From assembly GCF_015679985.1 (NCBI RefSeq), contig NZ_CP049239.1, positions 868,001-932,000 of the forward strand: a stretch of 64,000 bases of DNA. Direction: 5' to 3'. Origin of the DNA: Campylobacter concisus. GTDB lineage: Bacteria; Campylobacterota; Campylobacteria; Campylobacterales; Campylobacteraceae. Shown in pieces: positions 1 to 9,219 of this stretch. The position numbers and the translations under genes are program-made. The notes under the pieces were generated by a model. The model did not search any database and had not been told where the DNA came from. It worked only from the letters and a program-made list of their open reading frames with translations. How positions within the stretch are numbered: position 1 is the stretch's first letter; each line of letters opens with the position of its first letter.

Positions 1-348
1 AAGTTTGTCAAGCTCGCTTGATAGAAGACCTCTAACCTTGCTTTTTTGGCCGTCTTTTATACCAATGACTCCATTGCTCATAGATATGGCATTTCGTTTA
101 AATAAACCCCTAAACCCTTCTACAAATATATTTCTATATGTTTTTGAGTTTTGTGCAGCTTGGACTGAGGTTGAAATTTCACGTTGAAGCGCCTCAACTT
201 GATCTAGCAAATCATTTATGCCAAGGGCGACTTCATACATCTCGTCCTTTTCTCCAACATTTACAATGCGAGGCTCTAGTATGCCATTGCTTGCCGATTT
301 GACAACACTTAAAATCTCATTTATTGCATTTGATTTTTTCTTAAACAT
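1..348 (-). CDS. Cytosolic methyl-accepting chemotaxis protein, N-terminal part (runs off the window)
   Basis: The ATG lies at 348-346 and the frame is open to base 1, giving about 116 residues; the rest lies outside the window. There is no signal peptide or membrane segment. The segment with NDLLDQVEALQREIST and FVEGFRGLFKRN resembles the N-terminal part of soluble chemoreceptors of Campylobacter and relatives, in which the kinase-signalling hairpin follows. It starts 2 bases after the stop of the PAS-domain gene at 351-851 on the same strand, so the two are almost certainly co-translated and probably form a bipartite sensor like CetA/CetB, although CetA itself is membrane bound. The signalling domain cannot be seen here, so the chemoreceptor call rests on family resemblance and context. 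Confidence 0.7.
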   Translation of the reverse strand, partial: MFKKKSNAINEILSVVKSASNGILEPRIVNVGEKDEMYEVALGINDLLDQVEALQREISTSVQAAQNSKTYRNIFVEGFRGLFKRNAISMSNGVIGIKDGQKSKVRGLLSSELDKL

Positions 349-350
349 AT

Positions 351-851
351 CTAGAACCTTTGCAAGTTGTTTATAAATTCATCATAGCTTGTTGATTTTT
401 CTTCCAAAAATTTTAATAAATATTTTTTAGATGCTTCAATACCGCCATCTCGTTCTAGCTCAAGTAATTTTGCATAAAGTGGTTTTATGATCTCTATCGC
501 TTTTGCATTTGGCTTACGTCTAACAGAATAGTAGCCAACGATATTATCTTGCTGATCAAGCGAGGCTGTGATATTGCCAAATACCCAGTAAAATCCACCA
601 TTGAGAGTTTTATTTTTAATAAAGGCAAAAATTTCCTCTTTATTTTGTATGCGTTCCCAAAGTAGCTTGAAAATAACTCTTGGCATATCAGTGTGTCTTA
701 TTATATTGTGCGGTTTTCCCAAGAGATCGCCTTGTTTTACTCCTACGATATTTAAAAAAGGCTCGTTGCAATAAGTGATCCTTCCTTTTGTATCTGTTTT
801 TGAAACTAAAAATGCGTTCTCATCAACGCCATATTCTCTTTCTATAGGCAT
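351..851 (-). CDS. PAS-domain energy/redox taxis sensor (CetB/Aer-like)
   Basis: A 166-residue soluble protein made up mainly of one PAS domain (about residues 10-125): TDTKGRITYCNEPF, then IIRHTDMPRVIFKLLW and GGFYWVFGNITA are the typical Aer/CetB-type PAS blocks, a family that usually binds FAD and senses redox or respiratory state. No membrane segment is present, so it is expected to pass its signal to a separate chemoreceptor, most likely the product of the gene that starts 2 bases downstream. The start has a good ribosome site (AAAGGAG). Flavin binding is inferred from the family, not shown. Confidence 0.8.
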   Translation of the reverse strand: MPIEREYGVDENAFLVSKTDTKGRITYCNEPFLNIVGVKQGDLLGKPHNIIRHTDMPRVIFKLLWERIQNKEEIFAFIKNKTLNGGFYWVFGNITASLDQQDNIVGYYSVRRKPNAKAIEIIKPLYAKLLELERDGGIEASKKYLLKFLEEKSTSYDEFINNLQRF

Positions 852-872
852 TTTACTCCTTTAAATGTTGAT

Positions 873-1331
873 TTAATTTTTAACAGCTTTTGCCATATCC
901 CACATTGGCATAAATATACCAAGGGCGAGCAAAAGCACCATAGCTGCGATAAATATTAGTAGTATCGGCTCAATATAGTTTGAAATATTATCAATAATAT
1001 CATTAAATTTCACTCTATAATAATCAGTAACTTTTTGTGTCATGTCATCTAAGCTACCACTTTGTTCGCCAGCACCTATCATTTGTATAAGCATACCCTC
1101 ATAAAGCCCAGTTTGCCTAAAGGCCTCGGTTAAGCTTATGGTTCTTGAGATGTTTATGGTAGCTGTTATTATATCTTTGTACTCGATATAAGATATAAAA
1201 AAGTCTCACTTTAGAATATTCTTTGAAAGACTTAGCGTATCGACATTGCTATTAGAAAATCTAAAACCTTCATATTCATAAGGATCTAGCGTAACGATTG
1301 GATTATCGTTAATTTTTCTAAGCTTTAACAT
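873..1331 (-). pseudogene. Remnant of a type II secretion/competence F-family inner-membrane gene
   Basis: The last about 110 codons encode the C-terminus of a GspF/CtsF-type protein: MIGAGEQSGSLDDM followed by one hydrophobic helix (EPILLIFIAAMVLLLALGIF) and a short tail. A full protein has about 400 residues. In the same frame upstream lies an ATG (1331-1329, preceded by AGGTAAATTTTT) opening 41 codons (MLKLRKINDNPIVTLDPYEY...) that I do not recognise as F-family sequence, ended by TGA at 1208-1206; reading resumes after it as DFFISYIEYKDI. The simplest view is a large internal deletion joining the start of one gene to the end of another, followed by decay. An ATG at 1094 could still make a 73-residue stub, but function is unlikely. 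Confidence 0.75.
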
Positions 1332-1390
1332 AAAAATTTACCTCATAATGCTCTAATTGGGCTGTATTTTAATATTTTTACAATAAAAAA

Positions 1391-2260
1391 TCAATAACCA
1401 ATTATTTTATTAAGGCTCTTTTCTTCTTTACTCCAGCCCTTCTTAACGACTACATCGAGCTTTAGAAAGACCTTTGATCCGGTTAAATTTTGTATTAACT
1501 TTCTTGCAAAAATTCCTATTCGTTTTATCGTTTCACCATTCTTACCGATGATCATACTTTTGTGAATTTCGCGCTCAGTGATGATGCTTGCAAAAATTTC
1601 AGTAATGCCAGGTTTTTCTTTTACGCTTTTTATGATCGCATCGCTAAGATATGGGATCTCATCGCTTAAATTTTCATAGATCGCTTCAAGTATAAATTCT
1701 CTAAAAATTTCCTTTTCATTTGTTGAAGTAAGAAATTCTGGATCGTAAAAGTACTCATGCTCTGGCAAAAGCTTACAAATTTCATCAAGAAGCGGCTTTT
1801 TATAGGTAGGCTGCTTGGTGCTAAAAGTAAGCAAAGATGCAAATTTATCTTGAAATTTTTGATACTGGGTGATCTTTTCTAAGACTTTAGCATTTGAGCT
1901 TTCATCAACTTTTGTTAGCACTAATATGTGTGGTTTTTCTGGATTTAGAGCTAGAAATTTCTCATAGTCGCTTGTATCATCATGAATAGGCGCTAAGAAT
2001 ACGATGAGATCACAGTCTCCCATCGATTTTATCGCTTGGCTGATTAGTAGTTGATTTATCGCCTTGTTGCTCTCGTGAAGTCCAGGCGTATCGGTGAAGA
2101 TGATCTGATCTTCACCATTCATCACGATGCCATTTATCTTTCTGCGAGTTGCATTTTGTTTATGCGAGACGATGGCGATCTTTTCGTTCAATAAGGCATT
2201 TAAAAACGAGCTTTTGCCAGCATTTGTGCGTCCTATGATGCTAACAAAGCCTGATTTCAA
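1391..2260 (-). CDS. era: GTPase Era (ribosome small-subunit maturation)
   Basis: Era binds the 3' end of 16S rRNA and helps assemble the 30S subunit. The 289-residue protein has the G1 motif GRTNAGKSS (10-18), G3 DTPG (57-60), G4 TKVD (116-119) and a C-terminal KH domain with [13 protein letters not shown] around residue 237. The start is a TTG (2260-2258) that overlaps the hslU stop as TTGA, so it is translationally coupled to hslU. This start gives the family's usual N-terminus ([11 protein letters not shown]). It is the last intact gene of the rplI-hslV-hslU-era run. Confidence 0.96.
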   Translation of the reverse strand: MKSGFVSIIGRTNAGKSSFLNALLNEKIAIVSHKQNATRRKINGIVMNGEDQIIFTDTPGLHESNKAINQLLISQAIKSMGDCDLIVFLAPIHDDTSDYEKFLALNPEKPHILVLTKVDESSNAKVLEKITQYQKFQDKFASLLTFSTKQPTYKKPLLDEICKLLPEHEYFYDPEFLTSTNEKEIFREFILEAIYENLSDEIPYLSDAIIKSVKEKPGITEIFASIITEREIHKSMIIGKNGETIKRIGIFARKLIQNLTGSKVFLKLDVVVKKGWSKEEKSLNKIIGY

Positions 2261-3579
2261 AGTATATACCTCGCTAGGTCTTGATCCTCGACCACGTCTT
2301 TTAGGCGCTCTTTTACAAGCTCTTTTGTCACATTTATCTTCTCGCCGCTCTTTTCGCTAGCCTCAAAGCTGATATCTTCTATCACGCGCTCGATTACCGT
2401 ATGAAGGCGTCTAGCACCGATGTCTTCCATCTTTTCATTTGCTGCGTGAGCGATCCTAGCTATCTCTTTTATCGCTTCATCGTCAAATTCTAGCTCAATA
2501 TTTTCGGTTGAGAGTAGGGCGATGTATTGTTTTAAAAGCGAATTTTTTGGCTGAGTTAAAATTTGATAAAGCGCGTCCTCATCAAGGCTATCAAGCTCGA
2601 CCCTTAATGGAAAACGGCCTTGAAGCTCTGGGATGAGATCGCTTGGCTTGCTTATGTGAAAGGCGCCAGCTGCGATAAATAAAATGTGATCTGTCTTTAA
2701 ATTTCCAAATTTAGTATTTACATTTGAGCCCTCAACTATCGGCAACAAGTCTCTTTGCACGCCTTCTTTGCTAGGGTCTTGCCTGTTTGAACTACCTGAG
2801 CCAACGGCAACCTTATCGATCTCGTCTATAAAGATGATGCCCTCGTTTTCAGCTCTTCTTAAAGCCTCAGTTTTTACGCTCTCAAGGTCTAAAATTTTAT
2901 CATTTGCCTCGCTTTGAAGGGCTTTTTTGGCGTCTTTTACCTTCATCTCTTTTTTGATATTTTTGCCGCCGATACCAATTATCTTTATAAAACTCTCTTG
3001 CATCTGCGCCATATCAGGTGGCACGTTTGAGCCAGCTTCAAGCGGGTTTTGCTGCACCTCTATCTCGATACTTAGCTCGTCAAGCTCGCCGTTTCTTAGC
3101 CTATTTAGCATCTTGTCATAGCTCTTAGCATACTCTGCTTGCTTCTCCTCACTCGCACCTTTTGGCAGTGGTGGAAGCAGTTTTGAGACGATCTTTTCTT
3201 CGATGTAGGCGTTGATTTTATCTTGATTTTTCTCGCTTTGCTCGTTTTTTACGAGATTATATGATGCCATAGCAAGGTCTCTTACCATGCTCTCAACGTC
3301 ACGACCAACAAAGCCAACCTCGGTATATTTGCTAGCCTCGACCTTGATAAAAGGTAGTCCCATCATCTTTGAAAGACGCCTTGCGATCTCAGTTTTACCA
3401 ACGCCAGTTGAGCCGATCATCAAGATATTTTTTGGCATGATGTCATCTTGCAAGCTCTTTTCAAGCTTCATACGGCGATATCTGTTGCGAAGCGCGATCG
3501 CTATGATCTTTTTGGCGTCCTTTTGACCGATCACATAGTCATCTAAAAATTTAACAATTTCTCTTGGTGTTAAGTTCAT
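2257..3579 (-). CDS. hslU: ATP-dependent protease ATPase subunit HslU
   Basis: AAA+ unfoldase ring that feeds proteins into the HslV peptidase. From the chosen start (MNLTPREIV) the protein has 440 residues, with the IGQKDAKK box near residue 18, Walker A GSTGVGKT (56-63), Walker B FIDEID about 250, and the family's C-terminal sensor-2 region [12 protein letters not shown]. An in-frame ATG 54 bases upstream would overlap the end of hslV and add residues foreign to the family; the start at 3579 has a purine-rich AGAGAGAAA site 8 bases after the hslV stop. The gene overlaps era by 4 bases. Confidence 0.96.
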   Translation of the reverse strand: MNLTPREIVKFLDDYVIGQKDAKKIIAIALRNRYRRMKLEKSLQDDIMPKNILMIGSTGVGKTEIARRLSKMMGLPFIKVEASKYTEVGFVGRDVESMVRDLAMASYNLVKNEQSEKNQDKINAYIEEKIVSKLLPPLPKGASEEKQAEYAKSYDKMLNRLRNGELDELSIEIEVQQNPLEAGSNVPPDMAQMQESFIKIIGIGGKNIKKEMKVKDAKKALQSEANDKILDLESVKTEALRRAENEGIIFIDEIDKVAVGSGSSNRQDPSKEGVQRDLLPIVEGSNVNTKFGNLKTDHILFIAAGAFHISKPSDLIPELQGRFPLRVELDSLDEDALYQILTQPKNSLLKQYIALLSTENIELEFDDEAIKEIARIAHAANEKMEDIGARRLHTVIERVIEDISFEASEKSGEKINVTKELVKERLKDVVEDQDLARYIL

Positions 3580-3587
3580 TTTCTCTC

Positions 3588-4121
3588 TTATTCTAAAACA
3601 TAAGTTTTGATGTTTGTATTTGTATAGATGCAAATTTCGCCAGCGATCTTAAGGCTCTCTTTGACTAGCTCTTCTTCGTCGATATCAGCAAATTTATCTA
3701 AAGCACGGGCCGCTGAGAGAGCGTAGTTACCGCCGCTTCCGATAGCTGCTATCTTGCCATCTTCTGGCTCTACAACATCTCCAGTGCCACTAAGTAAGAA
3801 AATTTTATCCCTATCAAGCACAAGCATCATCGCCTCAAGCTTTCTTAGATACTTGTCTTTGCGCCACTCTTTGCTAAATTCTATAACCGCCTTTAGCAAA
3901 TCGCCCTTTGTATGCTCTAAATTTTTCTCAAACATATCAAAAAGATTAAACGCGTCAGCAGTGCTACCAGCAAAGCCAGCTAGGACTTTGCCGTTGTGAA
4001 TTTTGCGGATTTTTACGGCATTGCCTTTTAAGACGGTGTTGCCAAAGCTCACCTGTCCGTCGCCACCGATGACCGCTTTATTTTTGCCTTTGTAGGCTAA
4101 GATGGTTGTCGCATGAAACAT
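3588..4121 (-). CDS. hslV: ATP-dependent protease peptidase subunit HslV
   Basis: The 177-residue proteasome-like subunit, partner of HslU. The catalytic threonine is found in [10 protein letters not shown] at position 5 (or 6), followed by the conserved GGDGQVSFG and [14 protein letters not shown] blocks. In most bacteria the protein reads M-T-T with only Met to remove; here FHA precedes the TT pair, so a four-residue piece must be cut off for activity. The ATG directly abuts the rplI stop, and its ribosome site (AAGGAGAG) lies in the end of rplI, implying coupling. Confidence 0.96.
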   Translation of the reverse strand: MFHATTILAYKGKNKAVIGGDGQVSFGNTVLKGNAVKIRKIHNGKVLAGFAGSTADAFNLFDMFEKNLEHTKGDLLKAVIEFSKEWRKDKYLRKLEAMMLVLDRDKIFLLSGTGDVVEPEDGKIAAIGSGGNYALSAARALDKFADIDEEELVKESLKIAGEICIYTNTNIKTYVLE

Positions 4122-4568
4122 CTACTCTCCTTGCACATCAACCTTCAAGCTCGCATTTATCGAGTGTCCTAGCTTTACATGAACGTCATAAAGGCCGACT
4201 GCTTTTAAGTGAGTGTCCATGTCGATCGCTTTTTTCTCGACAACTAAATGATGCGTTTTTTCAAGCTCTGCTGCGATCTCTTCTTTTGAAACTGAGCCAA
4301 AAAGCGAGCCATTTGCACCAAGAGTTTTTTTGATGACAACTGTCACTTTTTCAAGCTCTTCTTTAAGCTTTTCTAAATTTGTGATCTCATATTTTAGCTC
4401 TTCGGCCTTTCTTTTTTGGGCTGCTTCATATTGGCGAAGAACGTCTGGAGTAGCTGCTTTTGCAAAGCCTTTGCCGATTAAGAAGTTGTTGCCATAGCCG
4501 TCTTTTACCTCTTTTATCTCGCCAGCTTTTCCAAGTCCTTTTACGTCTTTTATTAATAATACTTTCAT
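4122..4568 (-). CDS. rplI: 50S ribosomal protein L9
   Basis: A 148-residue protein of usual L9 length: N-terminal rRNA-binding domain MKVLLIKDVKGLGKAGEIKE with the GYGNNFLI signature (about 24-31), a charged connecting helix (residues 45-75), and the C-terminal domain ending in a Val/Lys-rich stretch. Ribosome site AAAGGACAAAA precedes the ATG. It heads the hslV-hslU-era run, linking a ribosome component, quality-control protease and ribosome GTPase in one transcript. Confidence 0.96.
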   Translation of the reverse strand: MKVLLIKDVKGLGKAGEIKEVKDGYGNNFLIGKGFAKAATPDVLRQYEAAQKRKAEELKYEITNLEKLKEELEKVTVVIKKTLGANGSLFGSVSKEEIAAELEKTHHLVVEKKAIDMDTHLKAVGLYDVHVKLGHSINASLKVDVQGE

Positions 4569-4593
4569 TTTTGTCCTTTTAAATTTTTATTTC

Positions 4594-5817
4594 TTAGTCA
4601 AATTTTCGCCCATTTTTGCGTGCGATGATGAAGCGAAGTGCATTTAGCTTGATAAATCCCTCTGCATCTTTTTGATCATAAACGCTGTCTTCTTCAAATG
4701 TGCAGTATGCCTCACTAAATAGATTATCATCTTTACTACTTCTGCCAAGGATAGTCACGTTGCCTTTATAAAGCTCAACTTTTACAGAGCCATTTACGTG
4801 CTCTTGGCTCTTGTCGATGAGTGCTTGGAGCATATTTCGCTCAGGTGACCACCAGTAGCCGTTGTAAATTAGCTCGGCGTATTTTGGCATGATCTCATCT
4901 TTTAAGTGAGCTGCGCCGCGGTCAAGCGTGATGCTCTCGATCGCTCTATGAGCTTTTAGCATTATCGTGCCGCCAGGAGTTTCGTAGCATCCGCGACTCT
5001 TCATACCAACAGAGCGGTTTTCTACGATGTCAAGTCTGCCTATACCGTGTTTTGCGCCAAGGCGGTTTAGCTCGGTTAAAATTTCAGCTGGGCTCATTTT
5101 TTTGCCGTTTATGCTTACTGGATCGCCTTTTTCATAGCCGATCTCAATGATCTCGCTTTTATCTGGAGCATCTTTTGGGTTTACTGTCCATCTCCACATA
5201 TCATCTTCTGGTGCGTGACTTGGGTCTTCAAGCACTAGACCTTCATAGCTTATGTGAAGTAAATTTGCGTCCATTGAGTATGGGCTTTTGCCTGGTTTTT
5301 TGGTGATATCTATGCCGTTTTTCTCAGCGTATGCCAAAAGTTTTTCACGACTATTTAGATCCCACTCGCGCCATGGAGCTATAATAGTTAGGTTGTCGCC
5401 AAGCGCGTAGTATCCAAGCTCAAAGCGAACTTGGTCGTTGCCTTTGCCTGTTGCTCCGTGGCTCACGCCATCAGCGCCAACAAGTCTTGCGATCTCACTT
5501 TGGCGTTTTGCTATTAGTGGGCGCGCTATTGAAGTGCCAAGCAGATACTCGCCCTCGTAGACTGCATTTGCTCTAAACATTGGAAACACATAATCACGTA
5601 CAAATTCTTCTCTTAAATCTTCTATAAAAATATTTTCAGGCTTTACACCAAGTGCTAAGGCTTTTTTGCGTGCAGGCTCTAGCTCTTCGCCTTGGCCAAT
5701 GTCAGCTGTAAATGTGACTACTTCGCAGTTATATTCATCTTGAAGCCATTTTAAAATGATACTTGTGTCAAGTCCGCCAGAGTATGCTAAAACCACTTTT
5801 TTTACGCCTTTTTTCAT
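4594..5817 (-). CDS. argG: Argininosuccinate synthase
   Basis: Condenses citrulline and aspartate with ATP in arginine synthesis. 407 residues with the PP-loop [10 protein letters not shown] (14-23), the [13 protein letters not shown] block about 120-132 and [10 protein letters not shown] near 97. Start ATG has GGAAGAGCT just upstream; a TAAAAT -10 box sits at 5850-5845. It lies 25 bases upstream of rplI on the same strand and may be co-transcribed with it. Confidence 0.97.
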   Translation of the reverse strand: MKKGVKKVVLAYSGGLDTSIILKWLQDEYNCEVVTFTADIGQGEELEPARKKALALGVKPENIFIEDLREEFVRDYVFPMFRANAVYEGEYLLGTSIARPLIAKRQSEIARLVGADGVSHGATGKGNDQVRFELGYYALGDNLTIIAPWREWDLNSREKLLAYAEKNGIDITKKPGKSPYSMDANLLHISYEGLVLEDPSHAPEDDMWRWTVNPKDAPDKSEIIEIGYEKGDPVSINGKKMSPAEILTELNRLGAKHGIGRLDIVENRSVGMKSRGCYETPGGTIMLKAHRAIESITLDRGAAHLKDEIMPKYAELIYNGYWWSPERNMLQALIDKSQEHVNGSVKVELYKGNVTILGRSSKDDNLFSEAYCTFEEDSVYDQKDAEGFIKLNALRFIIARKNGRKFD

Positions 5818-5844
5818 AGCTCTTCCTTTTGTTAAAATGGTCGT

Positions 5845-5850
5845 ATTTTA
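5845..5850 (-). promoter_or_regulatory. -10 box of the argG promoter
   Basis: On the minus strand the sequence reads GGCTAAAATACG; TAAAAT lies about 28 bases before the argG ATG, in a 200-base divergent gap to the TonB receptor gene. Assigned by resemblance to the Campylobacter TATAAT/TAAAAT box only. Confidence 0.45.
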
Positions 5851-5938
5851 GCCTAAATTGATTAATTTTTAATAAACTAATTTAATAAATAATGTAAGTT
5901 TTTTCTTAGAAAATTTTATAAAAAAGATTAGTATTTAA

Positions 5939-5956
5939 AATTATGATAATTAATAT
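5939..5956. promoter_or_regulatory. Candidate Fur box upstream of the siderophore receptor
   Basis: AATTAT GATAAT TAATAT matches three head-to-tail NATWAT hexamers at 17 of 18 positions, the hexamer reading of the Fur consensus. It lies about 65 bases before the GTG start of the TonB-dependent receptor, where iron repression would be expected. The surrounding DNA is very AT-rich, so chance matches are a real risk. Confidence 0.5.
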
Positions 5957-6019
5957 TGTTTTAAAAGATACTTTGTTAAATTTCAAACTTTTTCAAATTA
6001 AATTTTTAAAAGGATAGTC

Positions 6020-8119
6020 GTGAGAAAAACAAAATTTATTGCCATCTGCCTTAGTGTTTGTGTGGCAAATTCACTCTTTGGAGCAGAGCATAAAGACAAT
6101 AACGAAACAAGGCTTGATGGTGTTGTAGTAAGTGCGAGTGGCTTTTCGCAGCAGATCAAAGAGGCTCCTGCGAGCATAAGCGTGATAAGTGGCGATGAGC
6201 TTACAAAAGATAGCTTTACTTCGCTCCACTCTATCGCCCAAAAAGTGCCAGGCGTAAATGTCGTTGGCGGTGAGGACGGTCCAGCTAGTGGTATCTCAAT
6301 ACGTGGCATGGAAAGCTCACAAACACTAGTTTTAATTGATGGCAAAAGGGTAAATTCAAGCAGCGCAAATCCAAAGGGCGGAGCAGGGGATATGAACTCA
6401 AATTTCATCCCACCAGCTGAAGCGATCGAGCGCATAGAGATCATCCGCGGACCTATGAGCTCGCTTTATGGTAGCGACGCAGTTGGTGGCGTGATAAATA
6501 TCATCACTAAAAAAGATTTTTCAAAATTTAACGGCAACGTCGGCATCTCAACCACGATAAACACGCACAAAGGCATAGGTGATGGTAGACAGGGGGACTT
6601 TTATCTGAATTTGCCACTTTATAAAGAGTTTTTAGCGCTTCAGCTTTGGGGCTATAAAAAACTAAGAGATGAGGACAACTATAAAGGCGGATATCAAAAG
6701 AGCGATAAGAGAAATTTAAGCGCAAAACTTTGGATCACACCAGATGAACACAATAAATTTTTCATCCTTGGCTCAAATGAAAGGCATGATTACTCAAGAA
6801 CTGTTGGAAAGTCAGCCACTACTAGAACAAATAGACTTCTAAACGCCTATGACTATGAGAAAAAGAGCTATGGCGTGGGCTATCTTGGCGAATTTGATAA
6901 CCTAAATGTCGATCTTAGCTACATCTATGATCAGACGCAAAGAACGAGCCTTTTTGATAAATTCATACCTGCAAAAGCTAAAAATTACAACTTTAATTCA
7001 AAATTTACAACCTTTCTTGGTGCTCACGCACTAACTTTTGGCTATGACTTTAGCAAACAAAATGTCGGCACGACCTTCATCGTCTCAAACGCCTCAAAAA
7101 ATGGCCTCGAAAGTCCAAAAAGCTACTCGATGAGTGAGCATGCGGGATTTATCGAAGATGAGTGGCAAATTTTAGATGAGAAGCTATTTTTAACACTTGG
7201 CACAAGACTCACGCACAACGAATTCTTTGGCAACCACCTCTCGCCAAGAGCCTACCTAGTCTATAATGCCACAGATACGCTAAGCTTAAAAGGTGGCGTA
7301 GCAACTGGCTATAAAACGCCAAATGTCAATCAAATCTCCCCAGAAGTAGGCACTATTCAAAATGCTTGGAAAATAGTTGATTTTGGAAACAAAGATCTAA
7401 AGCCAGAAAAAAGTATAACTTACGAAGTTGGTGCATATTATGACAATCAGGCTGATTTTAGAGGCTCGGTAATGTTTTTTAAAAATGAATTTAAAGACAA
7501 GATCCTAGATACTGACGGCAGTAATGTAAATAGAATTCCAGCTTTTGGTACTTGCACAAATGCACCAGACGTTACTTGCCCTGGCTGGGGAACTTACTTT
7601 AACATTGAGGGTGCGACCGTTTGGGGAGTGGAGCTAAGTGGTGACTACGACATCCTTTCAAATCTAAATCTAACCTCAAACTACACCTATAATAAGTCAA
7701 AGATAAAAACTGGCAACCCAACGATAAATACGCCAAGAGGCCCTATGAAATTTAGTGAGACAAATCTTGGCAGACTTGATGCAAAAAGCCTAACAGCAAC
7801 CCCAGAGCATGCATTTCATGCAACACTTGCTTATAAACCAATTAAGAGTGTAAAAACATTCTTCACCACAAACTATGAGAGCAAGCTTACTAGTGTGAAA
7901 TTTGGCCCTGGCAATAAAGTGAGTGAAAATGACAAAAATTTACTCACATTTGATACAGGTGTAAGCTGGGATGCAAATAAACACCTAACACTTAGCCTAA
8001 ATGCCTACAATATCTTTGATAAAGTAAGATACGATGAGGCGCTAGCAGACGACGGCAACTACTACTGGTATCCGCAAGAGGGTAGGAGATTTTGGTTTAA
8101 GGTCGCTGCAAAATGGTAA
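6020..8119 (+). CDS. TonB-dependent ferric-catecholate receptor (CfrA/FepA type)
   Basis: A 699-residue outer-membrane gated channel. It starts with GTG (ribosome site AAAAGGA 6 bases upstream) and a signal peptide ending about ANSLFGA. The mature N-terminus carries a TonB-box-like stretch (LDGVVVSASGF), then a plug domain with GMESSQTLVLIDGKRV, IEIIRGPMSSLYGSDAVGGV and IINIITKKD, then a 22-strand barrel ending in the aromatic residue W after WFKVAAK. An extracellular-loop cysteine pair (FGTC...DVTCPGWG) is as in FepA/CfrA proteins. It overlaps the esterase gene by 7 bases, so ligand and hydrolase are likely matched: enterobactin or its linear breakdown products. Ligand is inferred, not shown. 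Confidence 0.88.
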   Translation: MRKTKFIAICLSVCVANSLFGAEHKDNNETRLDGVVVSASGFSQQIKEAPASISVISGDELTKDSFTSLHSIAQKVPGVNVVGGEDGPASGISIRGMESSQTLVLIDGKRVNSSSANPKGGAGDMNSNFIPPAEAIERIEIIRGPMSSLYGSDAVGGVINIITKKDFSKFNGNVGISTTINTHKGIGDGRQGDFYLNLPLYKEFLALQLWGYKKLRDEDNYKGGYQKSDKRNLSAKLWITPDEHNKFFILGSNERHDYSRTVGKSATTRTNRLLNAYDYEKKSYGVGYLGEFDNLNVDLSYIYDQTQRTSLFDKFIPAKAKNYNFNSKFTTFLGAHALTFGYDFSKQNVGTTFIVSNASKNGLESPKSYSMSEHAGFIEDEWQILDEKLFLTLGTRLTHNEFFGNHLSPRAYLVYNATDTLSLKGGVATGYKTPNVNQISPEVGTIQNAWKIVDFGNKDLKPEKSITYEVGAYYDNQADFRGSVMFFKNEFKDKILDTDGSNVNRIPAFGTCTNAPDVTCPGWGTYFNIEGATVWGVELSGDYDILSNLNLTSNYTYNKSKIKTGNPTINTPRGPMKFSETNLGRLDAKSLTATPEHAFHATLAYKPIKSVKTFFTTNYESKLTSVKFGPGNKVSENDKNLLTFDTGVSWDANKHLTLSLNAYNIFDKVRYDEALADDGNYYWYPQEGRRFWFKVAAKW

Positions 8120-8940
8120 GAGCGTTTAAATTTTTGCTTTTTACGCTTGGTGTGGCACAGACTTTGCACGCAGGACCTAGTCAAACGCCTGAGTCATTAA
8201 GCCAAAAAGCCGCTAGTAAATTTGAAATTTCAACCTTTAAAATGAGCGCAAATAATGAAATTTATAAAATTTTCACAGCCAAGCTGAAAGGGCAAAATGA
8301 GTTTAAAAATGTGCTTTTCTTGCTTGACGCAAACGCCCAGTTTAACATGCTCTTAAATGAATTTGATGGCAAGGCTGCACCGCTAATAATAGGCATAGGA
8401 TATGACACAGACAAAAGCTATGAAGTAGAAAAACGCACAAGAGACCTCACGCCAAAGGCAGAGGGTGAGGAGTTTAGTAAAGGTGGTGGCGCAGATGCGT
8501 TTTACCACTTTTTAACTAAAAATTTAGTGCCGCTAATCGATGAGAAATTTAACGTGCAAGATAGTCAAAAAAGTCTTTATGGTCACTCTTTTGGCGGTCT
8601 TTTTACGCTCTATGCCTTACTAAAAAATGAGGGCGTATTTTCAAATTTCTTTATCGCTTCGCCATCTCTTTGGTGGGGTGAATCTGAAATTTTAAAGCAA
8701 AACGTGAGTGAGGATAAATTTAAAGAGAAGCTAAAGGCCAAATTTGTCTTTCTTAGCGTTGGTGAGCTTGAAAAGAGAAAGGGCAAAACAGACAAAGCTG
8801 GCATTTTAAAGGCGAGCGATCTAGCCCAAATTTTAAAGCAAAGCGGCGTAAATTCTCACTTTGAGCTTTTTAAAAATGAAACCCATGGCAGCGTCATACC
8901 TCTAAATTTAAAAGAGCTTTTAAAATATCTAAAGGATTAA
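8113..8940 (+). CDS. cee: Periplasmic ferric-enterobactin trilactone esterase (Cee/IroE type)
   Basis: A 275-residue alpha/beta hydrolase of the Fes/IroE/Cee family, which cuts the trilactone ring of enterobactin so that iron can be released. It has a signal peptide (cleavage after TLHA), the RTRDLTP block typical of siderophore esterases (about 108-114), nucleophile Ser159 in GHSFGG, the SPSLWWGESEI block, and a likely catalytic His258 in ETHGS near the end. Translation is coupled to the receptor gene by a 7-base overlap. C. jejuni keeps Cee and CfrA apart on its chromosome; here they are together. The symbol rests on family resemblance and context. Confidence 0.82.
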   Translation: MVRAFKFLLFTLGVAQTLHAGPSQTPESLSQKAASKFEISTFKMSANNEIYKIFTAKLKGQNEFKNVLFLLDANAQFNMLLNEFDGKAAPLIIGIGYDTDKSYEVEKRTRDLTPKAEGEEFSKGGGADAFYHFLTKNLVPLIDEKFNVQDSQKSLYGHSFGGLFTLYALLKNEGVFSNFFIASPSLWWGESEILKQNVSEDKFKEKLKAKFVFLSVGELEKRKGKTDKAGILKASDLAQILKQSGVNSHFELFKNETHGSVIPLNLKELLKYLKD

Positions 8941-8960
8941 AAATTTAAGGCTATTTTTGT

Positions 8961-8966
8961 TAAAAT
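8961..8966 (+). promoter_or_regulatory. -10 box for the S4-domain gene, very close to its start
   Basis: TATTTTTGTTAAAATCCGCCGCATG: a T-rich run, then TAAAAT, then only 7 bases to the ATG at 8974. Transcription starting 6-8 bases past the box would give a message with no or almost no leader. There is no Shine-Dalgarno in the gap, which fits. Confidence 0.45.
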
Positions 8967-8973
8967 CCGCCGC

Positions 8974-9219
8974 ATGAGAGTAGATAAATTTTTAAACGTA
9001 GTAAATATCACCAAAAGGCGTGCCGTTAGCGAAGATATGTGCAAAAGCGGCGTTGTGAGTATCAACGGCGTGCAGGCAAAAGCGGCAAAAGATGTTAAGG
9101 TTGGCGATGTGGTTAGCATCAAATTTCTAACGCGTGAGGCGAGATACGAGGTGCTAGCGATCCCAACTACAAAAAGCATACCAAAAAGCACTCAAAGCGA
9201 ATATATAAAAGAGCTTTGA
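8974..9219 (+). CDS. S4-domain RNA-binding protein (Hsp15/RqcP-like)
   Basis: 81 residues consisting almost wholly of an S4 fold: MRVDKFLNVVNITKRRAVSEDMC..., then GVVSINGVQAKAAKDVKVGDV, the usual S4 loop. Small proteins like this bind free 50S subunits with stalled chains in ribosome rescue (Hsp15, RqcP), which I infer as its role. The stop overlaps the tsaE ATG by one base. In C. jejuni the same gene precedes tsaE, an ABC ATPase and rpoN. Confidence 0.8.
   Translation: MRVDKFLNVVNITKRRAVSEDMCKSGVVSINGVQAKAAKDVKVGDVVSIKFLTREARYEVLAIPTTKSIPKSTQSEYIKEL

Noticed and set aside
1206-1208. In-frame TGA as a selenocysteine codon
   Set aside because: Campylobacter do use selenocysteine, but the surrounding piece is a truncated GspF-like remnant, with no known selenoprotein of this family and no clear hairpin after the TGA.
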